Shown here one piece after another: positions 6,330-12,127 of a stretch of 12,127 nt of DNA. How positions within the stretch are numbered: position 1 is the stretch's first letter; every line of letters starts with the position of its first letter. The notes under the pieces were generated by a model, which had not been told where the DNA came from, did no database searches, and saw only the letters and a program-made list of their open reading frames with translations. Where the stretch lies: assembly GCA_023444445.1 (NCBI GenBank), contig JAEXMK010000008.1, positions 1 through 12,127 on the forward strand, in the 5' to 3' direction. The position numbers and the translations under genes are program-made. This DNA is from Pseudomonadota bacterium. Lineage in GTDB: Bacteria; Pseudomonadota; Alphaproteobacteria; Rhizobiales; Rhizobiaceae.

Positions 6330-7352
6330 ATGGCGGATTCGGAGCTGCTCGATCTTGGTGTCGAGAAACCGGTGACCACGCGGCAATACAGCCACAAGCT
6401 GTCTAGCCCCACACCCTTTCTCTGGACGATGGTTCTGTTTCTGATCCTTGTCGGTTTTCTGGCGGCCATTCTCTATCGGCAGGCACACACCGCCTTCATG
6501 ACCAATCCGGGGCTTAACGGCTTCATTCTCGGCGTGCTCGTCATCGGCATCATTCTGGTGTTCACCCAGACCATGAGCCTGCGTTCGGAAGTCCGCTGGT
6601 TCAACGCCTTCCGGGCCGCCGGCAGTGTCGAAAAGGTCGGCCGTGCGCCAAAATTGCTGGCGCCGATGAGCACGCTGATCGGCAAGCGCGGCGAAGTCCG
6701 GCTTTCCGCTATCACGCAGAGGACCATCCTGGATTCCATCGCAACGCGCCTTGATGAAACACGCGATACGTCGCGTTATCTCGTCGGCCTTCTGGTTTTT
6801 CTCGGCCTGCTCGGTACATTCTGGGGCCTGATCGGCACCATCGGCGCCATCAGCAATGTCATCCAGTCGCTCGATCCGAGCGCAGGCGACAGCAACGATA
6901 TTCTGGGTTCGCTCAAGGCCGGTCTCACCGCGCCGCTGGCGGGCATGGGAACGGCGTTCTCCTCCTCGCTGCTCGGTCTTTCAGGCTCGCTGATTCTCGG
7001 TTTCCTCGATTTGCAGGCCGGCCGCGCCCAGAACCGCTTTTACACACAGCTCGAAAACTGGCTGTCCTCGGTAACCGACACCTCGGAGGAGGGGCCGCGG
7101 GAGCTCAAGGCCGCTGAGCCGGGCGCCGTGGTCAGCACCGAGCGTTCGCTGGCGGCCATGACCAGCCTCGCCGAAGGTATTCAGGGTCTTGTGAAGAACA
7201 TGCGCAGCGAGCAGCAGATGCTGCGTGACTGGATCGAGGCGCAGCAGGAGGAATCGAAATCGCTCCGCCGTACGCTCGACAGGCTGTCGGCGCGGATCGA
7301 CGGCGATACGAAATCCCCCGGACGCACCCGCCACGATAACGGGAGCGAGTAG
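6330..7352 (+). CDS. MotA/TolQ/ExbB-family proton channel protein
   Basis: This 340-residue inner-membrane protein has the layout of the MotA/TolQ/ExbB superfamily, which forms pentameric ion channels that drive a partner protein. Hydrophobic segments lie at about 31-50, 62-80, 150-175 and 200-228. The last two carry the conserved small-residue pattern (GLLGTFWGLIGTIGAI at 160-175 and GLTAPLAGMGTAFSSSLLG at 198-216). A cytoplasmic loop of about 70 residues separates the pairs, and a charged, probably helical tail (270-326) extends past the fold. The start is the ATG at 6330, with GAGGGA 11 bases upstream; an upstream in-frame GTG is less likely. The MotB-like gene begins two bases after the stop. 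No flagellar, tol or tonB genes are near, so it is not assigned as motA, tolQ or exbB. Confidence 0.92.
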   Translation: MADSELLDLGVEKPVTTRQYSHKLSSPTPFLWTMVLFLILVGFLAAILYRQAHTAFMTNPGLNGFILGVLVIGIILVFTQTMSLRSEVRWFNAFRAAGSVEKVGRAPKLLAPMSTLIGKRGEVRLSAITQRTILDSIATRLDETRDTSRYLVGLLVFLGLLGTFWGLIGTIGAISNVIQSLDPSAGDSNDILGSLKAGLTAPLAGMGTAFSSSLLGLSGSLILGFLDLQAGRAQNRFYTQLENWLSSVTDTSEEGPRELKAAEPGAVVSTERSLAAMTSLAEGIQGLVKNMRSEQQMLRDWIEAQQEESKSLRRTLDRLSARIDGDTKSPGRTRHDNGSE

Positions 7353-7354
7353 CC

Positions 7355-8386
7355 ATGGCGCTTGCGCGCAACCGCCGCCGCGACAGGGGTGTGGATTATT
7401 GGCCGGGTTTCGTCGATGCGCTGTCGACGCTGCTGATGGCCATCATGTTTTTGCTGACGGTTTTCGTGCTCGCGCAATTCGTGCTGTCACGGGAAATTAC
7501 CGGCAAGGACGAGGTGTTGACGCGCCTCAACAGCCAGATCGCCGAATTGACCGAGCTGCTGGCGATGGAAAAGGGCAACAAGCAGGATATTGAGGACGCG
7601 CTGGCGAGCCTGCAATCCACACTTGCTGCGTCGGAAAACGAGCGTTCGCGCCTGCAGTCACTTCTCGATGCGGGTTCGGGCAACAATGCCAGCGCCAATG
7701 CCCGGATCGGCAGCCTGACCGGCGAGCTGGACGAGCAGCGGCAGGCCAATTCGCGCGCCTCCGCGCAAATCGAATTGCTGAACCAGCAGATCGCGGCGCT
7801 GCGGGCGCAGATCGCTTCGGTCGAAGCCGCCCTGCAGGCATCGGAGGCGAAGGATGCCTCCTCTCAAGTCAAGATCGCCGATCTCGGCCGTCGCCTTAAT
7901 GTCGCGCTGGCGCAGCGGGTGCAGGAGTTGAACCGCTATCGCTCCGATTTCTTTGGTCGGCTGCGTGAAATTCTGTCCGACCGCGAAAACATCCGCATCG
8001 TCGGCGACCGTTTCGTCTTCCAGTCAGAGGTGCTGTTTCCATCAGGCGGCAACGACCTCAACCCGGAAGGGCAGGCGGAAATGGCGAAGCTCGCAACCGC
8101 ATTGCTCGATCTCGCCAAGGAAATTCCAGCCGAGATCAACTGGGTGCTGCGCGTCGACGGCCACACGGATAATGTCCAGCTCTCTGGTTCCGGCCGCTAC
8201 CGCGACAACTGGGAGCTTTCCTCCGCCCGTGCGACATCGGTGGTGAAATTCCTGATTTCCAAGGGCGTACCGGCAAACCGGCTGGTTGCCGCCGGTTTTG
8301 GCGAATACCAGCCGATTGCCGAAGGCGACTCACCGGAAGCGCGCCAGCAGAACCGCCGTATCGAACTTAAGCTGACCGAGCGCTGA
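7355..8386 (+). CDS. MotB-like OmpA-domain peptidoglycan-binding protein
   Basis: The 343-residue partner of the MotA/ExbB-like protein has a short basic N-terminus, then DYWPGFVDALSTLLMAIMFL (14-33). This is a single membrane helix with an aspartate (D21) placed like the proton-carrying aspartate of MotB. A long heptad-like, Gln/Glu/Ala-rich periplasmic coiled coil follows (about 50-195). The C-terminal OmpA/MotB peptidoglycan-binding domain (about 220-343) carries VDGHTDN (267-273), NWELSSARA (285-293), GFGEYQPI (314-321) and QNRRIEL (332-338). GGGAG at 7341-7345 is nine bases before the ATG. The two-base gap to the upstream gene means tight co-expression in fixed ratio. It likely anchors an ion-driven motor to the cell wall; its cellular task is unknown. 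Confidence 0.92.
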   Translation: MALARNRRRDRGVDYWPGFVDALSTLLMAIMFLLTVFVLAQFVLSREITGKDEVLTRLNSQIAELTELLAMEKGNKQDIEDALASLQSTLAASENERSRLQSLLDAGSGNNASANARIGSLTGELDEQRQANSRASAQIELLNQQIAALRAQIASVEAALQASEAKDASSQVKIADLGRRLNVALAQRVQELNRYRSDFFGRLREILSDRENIRIVGDRFVFQSEVLFPSGGNDLNPEGQAEMAKLATALLDLAKEIPAEINWVLRVDGHTDNVQLSGSGRYRDNWELSSARATSVVKFLISKGVPANRLVAAGFGEYQPIAEGDSPEARQQNRRIELKLTER

Positions 8387-8421
8387 ATCTCGGTTCTCAT
8401 CATGGACGTTGCCTTCTGGCG

Positions 8422-8450
8422 AAAGTAAATTTACGTTCGCGTAAAAGTAA
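8422..8450 (+). promoter_or_regulatory. Operator-like palindrome upstream of the FAD dehydrogenase
   Basis: TTTACG and CGTAAA form a perfect inverted repeat around TTCG (8430-8445). The palindrome is flanked by a direct repeat AAAGTAA (8422-8428 and 8444-8450) spaced 22 bases, about two helical turns. It lies 24 bases before the ribosome binding site of the gene at 8475. From memory it resembles sites of MerR-type regulators of acyl-CoA and branched-chain catabolism, such as LiuR. That likeness is not verified, and a UUCG-capped RNA hairpin is the alternative. Confidence 0.5.
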
Positions 8451-8474
8451 TTCCGTCATATCTGGGAGGGGCTG

Positions 8475-10118
8475 ATGGAACGCTATGATGTGATTGTCGT
8501 CGGCGCGGGTCTTGCAGGGCTGGTCGCGGCCACGGAGGCGGCCGAGCGCGGTTTCAGCGTCTGTATTGTAGATCAGGAAGGGGAGCAAAATCTCGGAGGA
8601 CAGGCCTTCTGGTCGCTGGGCGGGCTATTTTTCGTCGATAGTCCCGAGCAGCGTCGGATGTGGGTGCGCGACAGTCTCGATCTTGCCCGGCAGGACTGGT
8701 TCGGTTCGGCCGGTTTCGATCGCCCCGAGGATTATTGGCCGCGCCGCTGGGCGGAGGCCTATCTCGATTTCGCTGCCGGTGAAAAACGCGAATGGTTGTA
8801 CCGCATGGGCATGCGCTGGTTTCCCGTGGTCGGCTGGGCCGAGCGCGGCGGCGCTTTGGCGGATGGTCACGGCAATTCCGTTCCGCGTTTTCATGTCACA
8901 TGGGGCACTGGTCCCGGAGTGCTGGCGCCCTTCGTCAAGAAAGCGCAGGACATGGCGGCGAGCGGTCGATTGACCTTCCGCTTTCGCCATCAGGTCGACC
9001 GCCTGGAAAAGACCGGTGGCCGCATCACTGGCATTTCCGGCGTCGTGCTTACCGCTGATCCAGTTCCTCGTGGCCAAAAAAGCAGCCGCAATACCGAGGG
9101 CGACTTCCAATTTTCGGCCTCCGCGGTCGTCGTCAGTTCCGGAGGCATCGGTGGCAATCAGGAACTGGTGCGGCGCAACTGGTCGGTGGAACGGTTGGGC
9201 GCGCCGCCGGAAAATATGGTCTGTGGTGTGCCTGCCCATGTGGATGGCCGCATGATTGGTATTACCGAGATGGCGGGTGGAACCGTCATCAATCGGGACC
9301 GCATGTGGCACTATACCGAGGGCGTGAAAAATCACGATCCCATCTGGCCGAACCACGGTATCCGTATTCTGCCAGGCCCCTCATCCTTCTGGTGCGATGC
9401 GGATGGCAACCGGCTTGATGCTCCCGCCATGCCGGGCTTTGATACGCTCGGCACGCTGAAGATGCTGGGCGCGCGTGGCAGCAGCCACAGCTGGTTCATT
9501 CTGACCAAGGCGATCATCAAGAAAGAATTCGCGCTCTCAGGCTCCGAGCAAAATCCTGATCTGACGGGCAAGGATGTACGGCTGCTGCTGAAGCGGTTGG
9601 GCAAGGAGCCATCGGGTCCGGTGTGGGCGTTCATGGAGCGCGGCGAAGACTTTGTCGTTCGCGATACGCTGGAGGAGCTGGTGGCGGGAATGAATGCCAT
9701 CGGCGGCAATCGCCTCAACATCGATCATATACGCCGGCAGATAGAAGCGCGTGACCGCGAAATCGAAAACGGCTTCAGCAAGGATGCGCAGGTAACGGCA
9801 ATCCACGGCGCGCGCCGTTATCTTGGTGACCGGCTGATGCGGACGGCGAAACCGCACCGTCTGCTCGATCGGGCGATGGGGCCGTTGATTGCCGTGCGAC
9901 TGCATGTGCTGACGCGCAAGACGCTGGGCGGCCTGCATACCGATCTTGAGGCGCGGGTGCTGGATGCCGTTGGCCAACCGGTGCCGGGCCTCTATGCCGC
10001 CGGTGAGGTCGCCGGTTTTGGTGGCGGCGGCATGCATGGCTATAATGCGCTGGAGGGCACATTCCTTGGCGGTTGCCTGTTTTCGGGCCGCGTTGCGGGG
10101 CGCAAGGTCTTGGCCTAG
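8475..10118 (+). CDS. FAD-binding dehydrogenase (KstD/fumarate-reductase-like flavoprotein)
   Basis: The 547-residue protein is a cytoplasmic flavoprotein of the FAD-binding-2 group that includes fumarate reductase and 3-ketosteroid dehydrogenases. The N-terminal dinucleotide fold has VIVVGAGLAGLVAA (6-19) with the GxGxxG glycines and an acidic residue ending strand two (D33). SSGGIGGN (221-228) and the C-terminal GEVAGFGGGGMHGYNALEGT (510-529) complete the FAD site. No heme, signal peptide or Tat motif is seen, so it is unlike secreted or multiheme forms. GGGAGGGG (8464-8471) just before the ATG is a strong ribosome binding site. Substrate is unknown; the family acts on enones, steroids or dicarboxylates. 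It is 88 bases from the OmpA-domain gene, with no clear terminator between and a possible operator in the gap. Its stop is one base from that of the convergent ABC gene. Confidence 0.93.
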   Translation: MERYDVIVVGAGLAGLVAATEAAERGFSVCIVDQEGEQNLGGQAFWSLGGLFFVDSPEQRRMWVRDSLDLARQDWFGSAGFDRPEDYWPRRWAEAYLDFAAGEKREWLYRMGMRWFPVVGWAERGGALADGHGNSVPRFHVTWGTGPGVLAPFVKKAQDMAASGRLTFRFRHQVDRLEKTGGRITGISGVVLTADPVPRGQKSSRNTEGDFQFSASAVVVSSGGIGGNQELVRRNWSVERLGAPPENMVCGVPAHVDGRMIGITEMAGGTVINRDRMWHYTEGVKNHDPIWPNHGIRILPGPSSFWCDADGNRLDAPAMPGFDTLGTLKMLGARGSSHSWFILTKAIIKKEFALSGSEQNPDLTGKDVRLLLKRLGKEPSGPVWAFMERGEDFVVRDTLEELVAGMNAIGGNRLNIDHIRRQIEARDREIENGFSKDAQVTAIHGARRYLGDRLMRTAKPHRLLDRAMGPLIAVRLHVLTRKTLGGLHTDLEARVLDAVGQPVPGLYAAGEVAGFGGGGMHGYNALEGTFLGGCLFSGRVAGRKVLA

Positions 10119-10126
10119 ATCAGGCC
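10112..10126. repeat. Small palindrome covering two convergent stop codons
   Basis: GGCCT and AGGCC pair around AGATC. The 15 bases contain the TAG of the FAD dehydrogenase and, on the other strand, the TGA of the ABC transporter. The stem is short and has no T-run on either side, so terminator function is weak inference. Confidence 0.3.
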
Positions 10127-11937
10127 TGGGCCCGCAATTCATCCGGCCCGGTCTGGAATTGCAGCCGGGCAAGGCGGGCATAAAGGCCGTTCTGGCGAAT
10201 GAGGCTCTGATGCGTGCCTTCCTCGATGATACGGCCTTCATCCATCACCAGAATGCGGTCGGCCTTCAGCACGGTGGCGAGACGATGGGCGATGACGATG
10301 GTGGTGCGGGTCTTCATCAGCTCATCAAGCGCCTTCTGCACCAGCGTTTCACTCTCCGCATCGAGCGCCGAGGTCGCTTCATCAAGCAACAGGATCGGTG
10401 CATTACGTAGAATGGCGCGGGCTATGGCGATGCGCTGACGCTGGCCGCCGGAAAGCGTCACACCGCGCTCGCCCACCTGCGTATCGTAACCATCGCCAAG
10501 CCGCTCGATGAAACCGTCCGCCTGTGCGGCTATGGCGGCGGCGCGGACCTCCTCGCGTGTCGCTTCGGGGCGACCAAAGGCAATATTGTCGTGGATGGAA
10601 GAGGCGAAAATAGCGACATCCTGTGGCACGATCGAGAGCCGAGCGCGTAGATCCGCAAGGCTGACGTTGCGAATATCCACGCCATCGATGGTGATACGGC
10701 CCTGCTGCGGATCGTAAAACCGCATCAGCAGCGAAAAGACCGTGCTTTTGCCGGCACCGGAAGGGCCAACGATGGCGACGGTCTCGCCGGCGGCGATCTT
10801 GAACGAAAGGCCAGAGACAATCGGCCGCCCTGTCGCGAGCGGATAGACGAAATCGACATTGTCGAATTCCGCTTCGCCTCGCGGCGGTTGCGGCATGGCA
10901 ACGGGCGCTGCGGGCTCTGCGACGGGTGAGCGTTCATTCAGCAGCTCGGACAGCCTTTCGGCCGCTCCACCCGCTTGCGAGAGTTCACCCCAGACTTCGG
11001 AAAGCTGTCCGAGACCGCTTGCTGCAATGACCGAATAGAGAACGAACTGGCCAAGCGTACCCGCGGTCATGCTGCCCGACAGAACGTTTTGCGCACCATA
11101 CCAGAGAATGCCGACAACGCTGCCGAAGACGAGGGCGATCGCGACGGCGGTGAGAATGGAGCGGGCACCGATTGCCGCGCGCGCGCCCTGATAGGCGGCT
11201 TCAACGGAGGCGCCGTAACGGTCATTTGCCAGCGTTTCGGCGTTGAAGGATTGCACGGTGCGGCTTGCCGCGATCGTTTCCGAAGCATAGGCCGCCGAAT
11301 TGGCCAATGTATCCTGCGTGGTGCGGGAGCGGGCGCGAACCGAGCGCCCGAAGGCGATCAAAGGAAAAACGATGAAGGGAATGGCAAGCAGGGCAAGGCC
11401 GGACAGACCGGGGCTGGTATAGATCATCATCGCGACCGCGCCACAACACATGATGATGTTGCGCAGCGCAACAGACGCAGAGGAACCGAAGGCGGAACGG
11501 ATCTGCACCGTATCGGCAGTCAGCCGCGAGGTCAGTTCGCCGGATCGATTGCTATCGAAAAACTGCTGCGACAGGGTGGTGAGGTGGGCGAAGACATCGC
11601 GGCGCAGATCGGCAACGACCCTTTCGCCGATTATCATCACGTAATAATAACGCATGGCGCTGGCGAGCGCGAGGACAATGGCAATCGCTAGCAGCATGGC
11701 AAAATAGCTGTTGATCATGCCGCCATCAGGCGTCTGGAATCCGTGATCGATAATGCGGCGAACGGCGAGCGGCAGGGCGAGTGTCGTGGCGGAGGAAAGC
11801 ACGAGCGCAAAAAGGGCGGCTGCCATCATGCCCCGATAGCGCCGGAGATAGGGAAACAGGCCAAGAAGCGGCTTCAGGCTTCTTTGCTTCGCCGCTTTCT
11901 GCTCGTCAATGTCTGCCACGTCCTCTATGCTCCTCAT
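10120..11937 (-). CDS. MsbA-like ABC exporter (fused membrane and ATPase domains)
   Basis: This half-transporter of 605 residues has a six-helix exporter membrane domain (about 35-330) followed by an ATPase domain (about 355-590). It would work as a dimer in the inner membrane. ATPase motifs are complete: Walker A GPSGAGKST (391-399), Q-loop VPQD (437-440), signature LSGGQ (495-499), Walker B ILLLDE (515-520) and the switch histidine in IAHRL (549-553). MsbA-like members move lipids, lipid A or drugs; the substrate here is not determinable. The frame stays open to an ATG at 12087, but the extra 50 codons lack exporter homology features. Only 26 of 50 of them end in G or C, and they include several ATA, CTA and AGG codons, so I prefer 11937. 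AGGGA abuts that ATG, which is close for a ribosome binding site; a GTG at codon 7 is another option. Confidence 0.93.
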   Translation of the reverse strand: MRSIEDVADIDEQKAAKQRSLKPLLGLFPYLRRYRGMMAAALFALVLSSATTLALPLAVRRIIDHGFQTPDGGMINSYFAMLLAIAIVLALASAMRYYYVMIIGERVVADLRRDVFAHLTTLSQQFFDSNRSGELTSRLTADTVQIRSAFGSSASVALRNIIMCCGAVAMMIYTSPGLSGLALLAIPFIVFPLIAFGRSVRARSRTTQDTLANSAAYASETIAASRTVQSFNAETLANDRYGASVEAAYQGARAAIGARSILTAVAIALVFGSVVGILWYGAQNVLSGSMTAGTLGQFVLYSVIAASGLGQLSEVWGELSQAGGAAERLSELLNERSPVAEPAAPVAMPQPPRGEAEFDNVDFVYPLATGRPIVSGLSFKIAAGETVAIVGPSGAGKSTVFSLLMRFYDPQQGRITIDGVDIRNVSLADLRARLSIVPQDVAIFASSIHDNIAFGRPEATREEVRAAAIAAQADGFIERLGDGYDTQVGERGVTLSGGQRQRIAIARAILRNAPILLLDEATSALDAESETLVQKALDELMKTRTTIVIAHRLATVLKADRILVMDEGRIIEEGTHQSLIRQNGLYARLARLQFQTGPDELRAQA

Positions 11938-12080
11938 TCCCTGCCGTTTTTGGGCCTTTTGCGGGTGAATTTCCGGTGTGCGGTAAAATTCCCGCCCCTT
12001 TAGCCATATCCTTTCACAGGGGAATAGCAGGCTCTTGTTATCTGGGCGACCTTCATGTATAGGCTCCGCATCGAATTGGG

Positions 12081-12108
12081 AAGCCATAGCCCATCTGGTC
12101 TATGGCTT
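12081..12108. repeat. 9 bp inverted repeat near the right edge
   Basis: AAGCCATAG (12081-12089) and CTATGGCTT (12100-12108) are perfect inverted copies around a ten-base centre. On the minus strand this lies upstream of the ABC exporter and overlaps its most distal possible start codon (12087). It could be the end of a transcript from beyond the window, or an operator. It has no T-run, so terminator function is not supported. No gene is recognisable from 12109 to 12127. Confidence 0.5.
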
Positions 12109-12127
12109 CATTTATTGAAATGGCTCA

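Noticed and set aside
6330..8386. Zorya-type anti-phage system (ZorA/ZorB) or an exbB-exbD/tolQ-tolR locus
   Set aside because: No ZorC, ZorD or ZorE-like gene follows, and no tonB, tolA, tolB or pal is near. The downstream gene is a flavoprotein, and the partner has a full OmpA domain that ExbD and TolR lack.
10975..11691. 238-residue open frame on the plus strand
   Set aside because: It is antisense to the membrane domain of the ABC exporter and shows the low-complexity charged composition typical of antisense frames.

Overview
The window is about 12 kb of ordinary-looking chromosome. It most likely comes from an alphaproteobacterium of the Rhizobiaceae, of Agrobacterium/Rhizobium type. 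The reasons are high GC with strong G/C bias at third codon positions, the gene order YdcH-like / purE / purK / rpmJ, the ThiE-like and Sel1-repeat proteins, and an orphan MotA/MotB-like pair of a kind I associate with Hyphomicrobiales. This assignment rests on recognised protein families, not on a database search. I see no insertion sequences, phage genes, CRISPR arrays, tRNA or rRNA.

Left block, minus strand (1-2018): a small YdcH/DUF465 gene, purE (GTG start) and purK are tightly packed and probably co-transcribed; purE and purK overlap by four bases. Together PurK and PurE convert AIR to CAIR in purine synthesis. Downstream lies the start of rpmJ (ribosomal protein L36), cut by the left edge. 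Between purK and rpmJ is a rhizobial-type promoter followed by a terminator-like hairpin and a second hairpin just before the rpmJ ribosome binding site.

Middle block (2019-5163): a second, divergent YdcH/DUF465 gene of 58 residues reads rightward and is followed by two strong hairpins, the second a clear intrinsic terminator. A TauE/SafE family membrane protein reads leftward. Divergent from it is a ThiE-like protein, followed after 14 bases by an exported Sel1-repeat protein, probably one operon.

Right-centre block (5328-8386, plus strand): suhB (inositol monophosphatase family) ends in two tandem terminator hairpins. Next comes a two-gene unit with a MotA/TolQ/ExbB-type channel protein and a MotB/OmpA-type partner with a long periplasmic coiled coil. 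This is the most plausible under-described system here: a probable ion-driven motor unit with no flagellar, Tol or Ton neighbours.

Right block (8387-12127): a KstD-type FAD-binding dehydrogenase is preceded by a symmetrical operator-like palindrome. It converges, with a single base between the stop codons, on an MsbA-like ABC exporter half-transporter on the minus strand. The upstream side of the exporter gene runs towards the right edge and its exact start is uncertain.
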